Shown: positions 1 through 9,379 of the stretch, in pieces
How the letters are laid out: each line of letters opens with the position of its first letter
Position numbering within the stretch: position 1 is the first letter of the stretch
Source of the DNA: Arabidopsis thaliana
Lineage: Eukaryota; Streptophyta; Magnoliopsida; Brassicales; Brassicaceae
Length of the DNA stretch: 64,000 nucleotides
Reading direction: 5' to 3'
Assembly (NCBI RefSeq): GCF_000001735.4
Contig: NC_003071.7
Span: forward strand, 7,061,151-7,125,150
The notes under the pieces: generated by a model
Told to the model about the DNA's origin: nothing
The model's database searches: none
Seen by the model: the letters and a program-made list of their open reading frames with translations, nothing else
Made by a program: the position numbers and the translations under genes

Positions 1-29
1 TCATTCAGAAGCAAGGACCAATCTGCCAT
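1..29 (-). CDS. F-box/DUF295 gene copy, 5' end only (cut by window edge)
   Basis: On the minus strand an ATG at 29 opens M-A-D-W-S-L-L-L-N-D, the same N-terminus as the F-box copies starting at 2217 (minus) and 16702 (plus). Only about ten codons are inside the window. The flank 30-500 matches the flanks upstream of the other two copies, so this is a further tandem copy of the same unit. Whether the rest is intact cannot be seen. Confidence 0.75.
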
Positions 30-500
30 CATTAGATTCAAACGTAAAGATGAGTACGTAAAACTGAATATCACGTTAAGTTTTTGTATTGCTCCATTTT
101 AAAAATATATAAATTTCACATTTATAACTCAATTAAAAGTATAATCTTTTTTAAAAAATAATTAAAGTAAAATCCTATATATATAATAAATTAAAGAAAG
201 ATAGTTTTATTATGTTAAGATTAAGATTAAGGGAAATGAAGATCATATGTCATGATAAATTTTTATTTTTCTCCATTTTACAAATATTTAGATTTTTATA
301 TTTAATTAGAACCCAGTTGGAAATATTATAAAACATAAAGCTAATATACAATTTAAAAATAAATTTTACTAAATAAAATTGAACAAGTTTCACTAAAATT
401 TAACAAATGTCTTAACTATAACATACGATATTACAACACATAAATTATTAAATAAAATATCTGGCTCATATAGTTTTTAGGTATTTCGGATGGTTTATTT
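30..500. repeat. Upstream region of the F-box unit, tandem copy
   Basis: This AT-rich stretch is homologous to 2231-2690 and, inverted, to about 16210-16690. It ends with a GGTATTTCGGATGGTTTATTT-like stretch that joins directly to the 3' flank of the next F-box copy. It is the promoter side of the partial copy at 1-29 and the spacer of a tandem array with a period near 2.2 kb. Confidence 0.7.
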
Positions 501-555
501 CATATAGTTTAAATGTTACATCTAAACTGTCATATTGGAATCCAGAATAAAAAGA

Positions 556-2217
556 CTAACATTCATAATCATAACCGAAATCAAAGCTTAACGTTGGGTC
601 AGGAATGGTCACAAGTCCACAAGACAACAAAGATTCAAGATTTGCGCCGAACACGCCCATGTAGCCTTTGCATTCATTAAACGCAGTACTAGTTCTTCTG
701 GTTTTTAAGTCAAACAAAAGGACTGAGTCATTGTCAATGATGAAACAATTATTTGATTCAATGAACACAATGCAATTCTCCTTTGCACATGGGAGCTTAT
801 GTACCGAGCAGCAGAGATTCGTCTGAGCTCCAAGAAAGATCACTCGGTCGTTAGAGTCATTAACTTGAACCCACTTTCTCTTCCCTCCTCTTCATCAAGT
901 CTAAACACTCTGAACCATGTATATAGATATTCATCATAATGCCGCACTTCAGGGGTGAACCGTTGCACTAGCAACAACTCCTCGCCTGACAGCACCAGAT
1001 TTTCTTTAGAAGACTGTTGTGATCCTCTGACTGAGGGGATCTCCATAACTTCCAAAGAAAGTTCGACAACAAAGACCCGTCCCCTTCCACTTGAATCAAG
1101 AGCATAAAACTTTCCTTTGAATGCAACCAAATCTTGATATGCATACTTTTCAGGATGCTCCACAACTTGAGTCCAACTCATGTTACGGCTTCTATACATC
1201 ACCAAATTGCACATTCTTCCAGCAAAAAGCACCGCAAAATCTCTGCTATCTTCACTATCCAGTTTAAGAAATTCAACTCTCTCGGTAATCTCCACCCACT
1301 CTAATTTATCCCATAAATGACAGGGTAATCCATAGCGGTAACGAATGGGTTGCTTCTCAGAGTAGGTTATCTGCATCGAAGATTATGGGGCTAAATTGAA
1401 GACACAAGGAAAATAGTAATAATAATAACAAAACCAACTTTGCGGTCTTATTTATTAATTAGCAAGGTCAGGGAGAATTTATTAGAGATAAGATTACATG
1501 CTGCTAATATGATGGGTTTGATATCAGTTTAAATCCTATATATCTTAGTTATGAATTGTGTGACTTGTATATATTTATTTACAGGATCGTGATTAATACC
1601 ACAAAGAATTCCAAACATTAGCTGATTTACCTCAAAATCAGTTAGACAATGAAATAAGTAACAATCTCGTGCACCATAATAACTAAAAAGTGGTGGTTAA
1701 ATGACTATCTAAGTGGCAAAATTTATCAAAAAGAAAAGATAAAAATTTGAAAAAATAATATGAGCTTTTGAACACCAACCTCGTAGTATTGTCCAAATGG
1801 GATAATTGGTGAGGTAAGAGAGTTGAACAACACTTTATTTATTCCCATTCCATATATAATACGATTAGATGACAAGGGCGACAACAAAAACATCGGTTCC
1901 CCACCCTCTCGTTCACGCATCTCTGCCAATAAATAATCATCACCAAACGGAGTCCAGAATTTCACTAGATAAATTGGGATCTTTGTTAGTGTGCTTCCAA
2001 ACAGAGGATGATCCGTTGGTTGGCCGCTGAACGAAAACCCGGCATTGAATGATATATCATGAGTTTTGATACTTAAGCAGCGGGATTGATCTTGTGGAGG
2101 TACAACAGACCGCCATGAGCTGCAGACGGATCGGAAGAGGACAATCTCGAAAGATGTCTCAAGATGACCCACGATTAGTTCTAGTAAGTCATTCGGAAGC
2201 AAGGACCAATCTGCCAT
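556..2217 (-). pseudogene. F-box/DUF295 (SKIP23-like) gene copy with 1-bp frameshift
   Basis: Exon 1 is 2217-1780 (a second in-frame ATG lies at 2220) and ends at Glu before a GT donor. Exon 2 begins at 1370, after the AG of ATGCAG, in phase 0. Residues about 5-45 form an F-box ([15 protein letters not shown], then [14 protein letters not shown]). Exon 2 carries the DUF295 beta-propeller-like region ([39 protein letters not shown]). The family is thought to supply substrate-recognition subunits of SCF ubiquitin ligases. Compared with the copy at 16702, one base is missing from the purine tract near 880-890, so the frame ends at 840 and the last 95 or so conserved residues (843-556) are out of frame. 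It may still give a C-terminally shortened protein. Matches the AT2G16290/AT2G16300 type of locus. Confidence 0.8.
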
Positions 2218-2268
2218 CATTAGATTCAAACGTAAAATTGAAGAATCATAAGTTAAGGAATAATGAAG

Positions 2269-2270
<2 letters not shown>

Positions 2271-2318
<48 letters not shown>
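2271..2318. repeat. (AT)24 microsatellite
   Basis: Uninterrupted AT dinucleotide run about 50 bp upstream of the minus-strand F-box ATG. The inverted copy near 16625 has only a short ATATATAT here, so the expansion came after the duplication. Apparent Tyr-Ile open frames across it are artefacts. Confidence 0.95.
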
Positions 2319-2321
<3 letters not shown>

Positions 2322-2690
2322 AGTAAGATTTTATATTGCTCCCTTTAAAAAATATATAGATTTCACAGAAGGAGATTTTTACTATGTTAAGATTAAGGTT
2401 AAGGGAAATGAAGACATATGTCATGATAATAGTTTACTTTTCTCCATTTCACAAATATTTAGTTTTTTACATTTAATTATAAGTTATAGTTTGGAATATA
2501 ATAAAACATAAAGTTAATATACAATTTAAAAATATATTTTACTAAGTAAAATTGAACAAGTTTCACTAAAATTTAACAAATGGCGTAACTATAACATACA
2601 ATATTACAACACATAATTATTATATAAAATATCTGGCTCATATAGTTTTTAGGTATTTCGGATGGTTGATTTCGTGTGTTTGAGAATAAC
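2319..2690. repeat. F-box unit upstream region ending in RPS25-like flank
   Basis: Homologous to 30-500 and to the inverted 16210-16620. At its outer end it has GGTATTTCGGATGGTTGATTT followed by CGTGTGT, which also occurs in the RPS25A 5' region around 16180-16235 on the minus strand. This copy therefore seems to have been made from the F-box/RPS25 intergenic region and to carry its edge. Confidence 0.7.
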
Positions 2691-4060
2691 CGGAGAGCAA
2701 ATAGTAAATCATTCCCTCACGAAACAATGAAATGTTGATTTCTTTTTAAGACAAGAAATAGCTTAATTCGCTTCTTTTTGTTTTTAAGATTAAACATGCT
2801 TTTTTCTTAGTTTACTAACTAGTACTTGAATAAAATGAATATTCTTATACAGGCTCTGTTGAAAGAAACCTAGCTCAATTTTATATCTGCATACCAAGTT
2901 ACCAACACACACAATAGAAAACCTTGTGATACAAGTAACTCGGATAAAATTCTTGATACTTAGCCTGAAAACACATCATGAGAAGGTAAATTGACTCTTA
3001 ATGTTTACTTATTCAATATCAATTCTTCATCCCTGTTTTACACTTTTCAAATCACTATTAGTATATTTTGATTACAAACCTAAACTATTCTATTAAATTT
3101 CTATATGTAACAAAAATATAACACCGGTGCAAATGAAGGAAAGCGGAAATGTCATGTGAAAGGACCGCTAAGTTGAGAAGTTAGCTCGGATAAATAAAGA
3201 ATACAAAGATCAAAAGAAACTAGGAATAAAGTGCACTTTCCTCTGTCTGTTTGACCCTAAAAATAGGAATATGAAACAAGCTTGTGCGCTGTAATGTTTC
3301 TATTTGATGGAGTTTCGACTTTGGAGAAGGGGAAGACAGATATCTATCCTCGAATATGAGCCAGTGTGCCAATAACCAGTAAAACGCGAAATTCGTGGAG
3401 ACGTGCTCAACAAACACAATGTTTGTTCCATGAACTAAGAACCATAGAATCAAAACACAATACCAAATTTCGAAGTGTAGAGAATCCACAAAACACACTG
3501 ACATTATCTAAGTTGTATTCCGCAATGGTACGAAGCGTCACTTCCTTGATCATTTCTTCATTTTGCCACTGATTGGTGGTATTCATCAAAAGAGGTCACA
3601 AAGATTGAAATGTAATCATATTTCTCCCATTGGATTCTGAAACCCTAGTTGATATTGATTGCACGAATCCATACATCCATGACACACGCCTTCATGGTTT
3701 CCAATTAACCTCACGAAAGTCGAAACAATGAAATGTTGAATTTTCTTCTTTTAGACAATTGACTGAATGCCTCTTTTGGATTTTAAATTTGCGTAGATAA
3801 ATTTAATGGTAGGTGTTGATTTTAGTTTGTTTTATAAAAAGTTAGACATATTTTTATGTTGATTAAATAGTTGCCTTGTATTCCAAGTTACTAAAATTGC
3901 TTTTAGAATTTATATCTAAATGGGTCTAAATGGGTATATGGGTTTAAATGGACAACTCTAATAGATCTTAAAGTTAAATGAGTTTAAATGAGGTGGGTTT
4001 TAAATGGGACGGACTTTAAATGGGGTGGACATGCCCATATTAACATTACTACTTCTCCAT
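2691..4060. other. Intergenic, no supported gene
   Basis: About 1.4 kb of AT-rich DNA. Small frames around 3220-3590 have no recognisable domain. From about 3900 to 4030 there are repeated AAATGGGTTTAAATG-like words typical of transposon debris. I see no RNA gene. Confidence 0.5.
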
Positions 4061-4065
4061 ATGCT

Positions 4066-5040
4066 TCAGTCTGCGCGAGAGCTGCTGCTGCCAGAAGCTT
4101 TCTTCCCTCCATATTTCTGTTATGGGAAATGAGTAATACGCAATATATCAACATCAAACCCATTTTGTGATTTCTAAACGTTTGGACTAGTTCATTAGCA
4201 TGCACAACTTACTTGCTTTCCTAGATTGAAGGGGATGTATTTGTACTTAATCATGTGTTCTATTTGACGCGTCATTGTCAGCACAAACAGAGCAATCCAA
4301 TAGAAGAGACTGAAGAGTAGTACCGGCCGAAAGAGAGGGATGTCAAAGAAAAAAAAGAATGTCATCACAAACGCTATGCAGAACGCCTTAGTCATAAAGT
4401 ACCTGCCAACATATAAATTAACCTATAGCTCACACTCTAACACAAAAGAATTACCAAACAAGATGACGTCACTTCTAAACGTATTTCACTTGTCTTCATT
4501 CACGAAAAACAGATATAACATCACTGTCCCTAAGCTTATAGGCACTACTTAATTCTGGTCTCACTCAAAATCACTCTCTAGATATCTCACATATGGCTTG
4601 ATTTGTCCATGGCATAACATTTTTTTAACCAGGCTTTAGAGCTTAGCAGATATTAGCACATAAAGAGAGCTTGTACTGTAAAATTACCAGAACTTAAACT
4701 CTGGAAGCCAACGGATGAATGGCTTGAACTCATCTGAACCTTTTTTGGGTAACATTGGACCATCAGACGTATCAAGCTCAGGATCAACAAGTGGTGATAA
4801 AAACCCAGTCAACTAGTTCAGAACATAAAGCCCCAAGGCAAAAGAAACGATAAAGAACCCTTGAACATAGAAAACCCTCAAACAGTATATCACAACAATC
4901 ACAAGAGTCCCGATCCACCTATTAACCGCGTGAGGCTTAGTCTTGTCTAAGTAATACTGATACAGCCTCCACGCCTCATTCGCTCGTTGTTGTACAGGTG
5001 ATGATGCCATTGAAGCAGCGTCACCTCCAACTCCCTCCAT
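4066..5040 (-). pseudogene. RER1-like gene with a single nonsense codon
   Basis: Family role: RER1 proteins are four-span Golgi membrane proteins that retrieve ER membrane proteins from the cis-Golgi. Coding exons are 5040-4688, 4402-4213 and 4116-4066, all with GT-AG borders and compatible phases. If the stop were ignored they would encode 197 residues, the usual family length. Recognisable pieces in order: [29 protein letters not shown], the first membrane pair, [56 protein letters not shown] and a basic/Ser tail. An in-frame TAG at 4815-4813 stands where relatives have Leu (TTG to TAG), just before GFLSP, and truncates the product to 75 residues inside the membrane region. It is closest in type to RER1A/RER1B. 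A 5' UTR exon probably lies near 5440-5570. Confidence 0.85.
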
Positions 5041-6345
5041 TAACACACTAATATCCAGAAGAATCTGCAAAAAACTCAACAAGATAATCTACATGATTCA
5101 TGAATCTCTCCAGTTATCTATACAACAACCATCTACACAATATTTTCACAGAAATGAGATCACCATAAGACATTTCACATCATCGTAAAAGCTTGGACTA
5201 AATCAAGACCTCGAAATATCAGATCTCGAAATCAGAACTCTCTAGTTTCTACGTAACAAAAGGAAACGAAATTGCAGCAATTTCACAATCCGAAGCATAC
5301 GTAAAACTGTAACAGAAAAAAGAACAACAAGAAGGTTATCCATCAAACAAACCGTGAAGACGAGCTTCAAGCAACGAAACGAAATGTTAAGTAACGAAGA
5401 AATGGAAAGTGAGGATTAGAGAAGAGGAAGAAACTGACTTGCGTAAGAGTTAGGGTTTCTTTGAGCGAGAAGGAGATTTGAGATGATGATCCTTGAACGG
5501 AAGTGAGGAAGCGAAGCAGATCTATCGGAAGAAGAACCGACAAAGGAAGAAGAAGACGAGAAGAGCGATTGATAAATAGGTAAATTGCGCACAGTAGCCG
5601 TTGACCCACTTTTCATTTCAGATTTTGACACTGTGGGTTGGGCCTTTCATTTCTTAGCCATTCAGCCAAAAACTGACCAAAATGCCCTTGACGAAACTGA
5701 ACCCGGTTTGTACGTACGGACCGCGTCGTTGGAATCCAAGAGAACCGGGTTCGTACGTACACTGTTCATCGACGAGAAATGCATTAAATGATTTCTGGGT
5801 TTCGGCGAATTTGACACTTGAGATTGAAATTAAAAAAATTTTAAAATTGGTTGGGCTCAAAAGTTTTTAATGCTAAAAAGTTTTGACAAGACTAAAACTC
5901 ATGATTACCTATTATAATAAAGATTATATTGTAAGATATTTACATTATTGAGATTAGAATTTTTGGAAAAAAACGAAATTCGAAATTGTGTTACGGTGAA
6001 GAATCTGAAGTTTTCAGTTGCTGTTTTACAAAGTTTGAAGGATTGAAGGGGAGACAATTTGTGTTCTAGGTAAGAAATTCATGTTAATTACACTTGAGAA
6101 CGTGATATGAAAGTAATGATACGTTTTTAAAAATTTATGGGTTCATAAATTGTTTTGTTGGAGACTCTTTTTGTATTTGTAGATATAAATGAAAGCTCTA
6201 TGATCTGTTTTGTTAAATTTATAAGTACATAAATTGTTTTGTTACAGATTCTTTTTGTTTTCTTTGACATAAATGAAAACCTTCAAAAAGATCTGATTTT
6301 TTTGTATTTAATGTTGTTCTGACCTGAATAATTTATGTTGCAGGT

Positions 6346-7197
6346 ATGGAGTTACCTGTATTAATTATGGTTGGTGAGTGGATATACAAAGAAGAAGGTT
6401 GAAAATTTGAAGCTGAAAAAGGAAGTTTCGGTCGCTGTGTATGTATTACAGACACAACGGCGTACACGGATTTGGCAAGTACAATATGTGATGTTTCCAG
6501 CTATAAGTTTAGTGAATGGAACCCTATAATAAGTTACTGGATGCCCGGAAAGATGTCTGATATGATAGCAAGTAATCGCCCTCCAGTATATATTGAGAAT
6601 CAAATCAGCCTGGATACATTTATGTTGATTCGTAATGGCGATTCTTCTGTTAACTTGTTTGTGTCTTTTTACCCTATCGGCAAGGGAGGCCATACAAAGA
6701 CAGAGGTTACAAATGTTGATGCAGCTCATAATTTTTACGAAGATATAAATGTAGATGAGGAGGATGACATAGATGAAGGTGATGAGGATGAATATGAGGA
6801 CGAGGATAATGAAGAGCACGAAGATATGGATGTACATGACGATGACACCGATGGTGAAAGCCGTGGAAATACCCTCGACCCTATAGTAGACGGTAGTGAA
6901 GGTAGTGGCGAAGATTACGATTACAATAAATGGGGTGACATGATTGTGGAACAATATGGAAATGGTCATGTCGAGGATGGCGTCGTGAATGACACTCAAC
7001 AAACCGTGGAACCTCCAGGGAAATTCACTGGTCTATTGGCATCGTGTACGTCGACGGGTACACATGTACCTCATGTAGAACCCGCTGGTGTTTTGGTTGA
7101 CAGTACACCAACCTCTGCTCCATCCCCGACGTGTCAACATGGTTTGAAGATGTTCTACATACGTTTTTGGAAATCTTTTGATCAGTCTATGTTGTAA
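6346..7197 (+). pseudogene. MuDR/MULE transposase N-terminal fragment
   Basis: An ATG at 6346, just after an AG that looks like a splice acceptor, opens MELPVLIMVGEWIYKEEG. The frame is interrupted by a TGA at 6400-6402 (probably a former TGG) and resumes to 7197. The region with FSEWNPIISYWMP, SNRPPVYIENQISLDTFMLI and SVNLFVSF is the plant MuDR N-terminal type (established family knowledge, recognised by eye). It is followed by a strongly acidic Asp/Glu linker (about 6740-6880). No zinc finger, DDE catalytic core or SWIM domain follows before the stop, so it is truncated as well as broken by nonsense. The long minus-strand frame over the same bases is a shadow of the acidic repeat. Confidence 0.6.
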
Positions 7198-7533
7198 TAT
7201 TACATATTATTTTGTCTGTACGTTACCTTCTGTACGTACGTTTGTGGACCTCGTATTTGATTATCCTTCAATTTTTTGTCAATCCCGTTATTGTCTGTAC
7301 GTATGTTTGATAAACGTTTTCATTTGTACGTACACTTAGTACATCTAATTATTCAGAGTTGACGGTTACATTTTTTACTAAACCGTTACATCGATTTGGG
7401 ACCAATCATCGCGTCTTTTTAAAATCTATTTAAGAACCTGGTAATAACACCCTTAATTCATTCAAACAAAAGTCCACACCCATCACACAAATAAGACAGA
7501 AAGTCGGTTATTCTGGTTTTTGTTGTTGACATC

Positions 7534-8463
7534 ATGGATGATGGATATCATGCCATTTCCGAACTTTGTCCCATGATCACCGGATGGAGTATACGCGCTT
7601 TTGTGGTCAGGGTGTTTCAAAAATGCGTGGGAATAAATGAGTTCTACCTGGGTCTCATCTTGGCAGATAATCGAGTACTATTTCGCCAGTGTTTATAACG
7701 TTTTTAGTTTCACATACCTTACATGTCACTAATCATGATGATTTGTTGTAGGGATTGCGTTCCCGCATAGAGGCTACCATTAATCGTCGCCTTGCTTCAT
7801 TTTACTCTGACCGTATCCGAGAAAATGAGTGGATAGTTATCAATACTTTCTCGGTTCGTCTCCACAACGAGGGGATACACGCAACGTCCCATGACTACCG
7901 GATCTGTTTTATGGATCAGACCATTGTTACCAAAGTTTCGGGATTGCCTGCAATACCGTATTACGATTTTACTCCTTTTGACTACATCATCGAGAAGACA
8001 GTTTCTACTGGAGTGTTAGTCGGTTAGTATATTTGACTGTCTATTCATTTTTGTAAATATGTACGTACACGTAATACTTTTATCTTTCATTACGTACACC
8101 AGATGTGATTGGTGCGCTCATTGAGATTGGCAACTTGACCGAAGACTACCGTGGGCGGAAGCTTCCTTTTAAGATAATGGATAAACAGTAAGTTGTTTTT
8201 TAAAATGTTTTCTCCTATATGTTTGTTATATCCTCCGTATAATATATATTCTCTGTAGCAAGGAAGTTCTTCAATGTGAAGCACAAAATGATCAAGCTTT
8301 CGAATTTAAAGATGAATGTTTTACGTACACTACTAATTATGTATCTGATGAATTATGTAAAGATGAATGTTTTACGTACACGAATACATATAGGCATGGT
8401 AGATGTGAAATGAATTGTAATGGTGTGCAATTTACTATTGGAAGATCGGTTTTACATGAATGA
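7534..8463 (+). CDS. RPA1-like / DUF223 OB-fold gene inside the Mutator-like element
   Basis: Four exons join in phase: 7534-7674, 7752-8022, 8103-8187 and 8259-8463, all GT-AG. The product is about 233 residues. N-terminal ISELCPMITGWSIRAFVVRVF, then LADN-R-GLRSRIEATI, NEWIVINTFSV, DYRICFMDQT and GVLVDVIGALIEIGNL match the plant replication protein A-like OB-fold/DUF223 family, single-stranded nucleic-acid binders often carried by plant transposons. The C-terminus is shorter than full RPA1-like proteins and holds a duplicated KDECFTYT block around 8311-8382 that contains the TACGTAC motif. The intact phases suggest it was expressed until recently. Function unknown; a captured host gene or an element accessory gene is possible. 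Confidence 0.6.
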
Positions 8464-9058
8464 GAGTACGATTCGTTGAAATATTATATATGCATAATCT
8501 ATATTAAAATATACAGCATACATATAACTTACATAATAACTTAATCTGGATGTCAAAAAAATAAAATTAAAATTTTTTCGTAGACAATGGTTAGAGAATT
8601 TTTAAACTCATTTTAATGTTGTACCATGTACGTTCCAATAAATATTTTTGTGTACGTACATAGTATTAGATTTATGTGATTTAGACATTTTTATGATGTA
8701 ACTGTTTGGAGCGGTCGTATACGTGTACGTGTATCTCAATATTATCGTGTATGTTTAAGGGTTTAGTTTAAAATCTTGTTTATTCTCAACAATTTTAACT
8801 CACCAACAAAGATGTACGTACATTATTATACATGTACGTACATAACATTTTTCAAAAGTATGAGAAACAACTATACTTTGACCATATATTTTTATTTAAT
8901 TATTATATATGAATAGATTTATGGAGAAAACCCCAAAAGATATTATATCTAATCAAAATAACCAAAGGTTTCTAATGTAAAAACTCAATAAATATTTTGT
9001 ATGTCGCCTTTACAATAAAACAAAATCTAACATGTTTATTTCTATTTTAAATAATATT

Positions 9059-9379
9059 TTATTTATTATCTTTTGAAGACAATTCACGATTAGTAATATC
9101 ATATAAACATATGTGCGTAACGGTAATAATATATACGTACACGGTAGTAATATTTACGTACACGGTAGTAATGTGTACGTACACGGTAGTAATGTATGTA
9201 GTAATGTGTGTGTACGTATACCGTAAATTATATATACGTACACAATTTTTTTTAATGAAGGGTATAATTGTAATTTTGCACTCGTCTTCAACCTCTGCAA
9301 CCCTAATTTTGCTGCCGCTTATTAACTCATTAACATCCGAAACTCCTCGCCGCCGACTACTCTTCTTCATCTCCGCCAT
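9059..9379 (-). CDS. Short minus-strand frame near the right end of the Mutator-like element
   Basis: An ATG at 9379 opens MAEMKKSSRRRGVSDVNEL, a basic start followed by ISGSKIRVAEVEDE. The frame then runs into the tandem TACGTAC repeat, where the protein becomes low complexity. It could be the first exon of a third element gene reading leftwards from the right terminal repeat. No domain is recognised and it may not be real. Confidence 0.2.
   Translation of the reverse strand: MAEMKKSSRRRGVSDVNELISGSKIRVAEVEDECKITIIPFIKKNCVRIYNLRYTYTHITTYITTVYVHITTVYVNITTVYVYIITVTHICLYDITNRELSSKDNK
9134..9196. repeat. Three tandem 21-bp units TACGTACACGGTAGTAAT + 3
   Basis: Units start at 9134, 9155 and 9176 and differ only in the last three bases (ATT, GTG, GTA). 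They are followed by diverged copies (GTAGTAATGTG, GTACGTATACC, TACGTACAC) up to about 9245. Each unit contains the element-wide TACGTAC palindrome, which makes this the densest cluster. Confidence 0.85.

Larger units (their letters stand above)
5711..9241. repeat. Dispersed palindromic TACGTAC motif, 15 copies
   Basis: Exact TACGTAC occurs at 5711, 5754, 7233, 7327, 8062, 8091, 8322, 8373, 8653, 8815, 8835, 9134, 9155, 9176 and 9235, usually followed by A or AC. By chance a given 7-mer is expected less than once in 3.5 kb. The copies are confined to the Mutator-like element and lie in coding, intronic and non-coding parts alike. Only scattered single copies (for example 13781 and 32437) lie outside. 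Confidence 0.85.

Noticed and set aside
2263..2511. Plus-strand frames across the (AT)24 run
   Set aside because: The Tyr-Ile repeat is a product of the microsatellite.
6361..7002. 213-residue minus-strand frame
   Set aside because: It is the antisense of the Asp/Glu-rich transposase fragment; the Ile/Val-rich protein comes from the GAT/GAG repeat and matches nothing.
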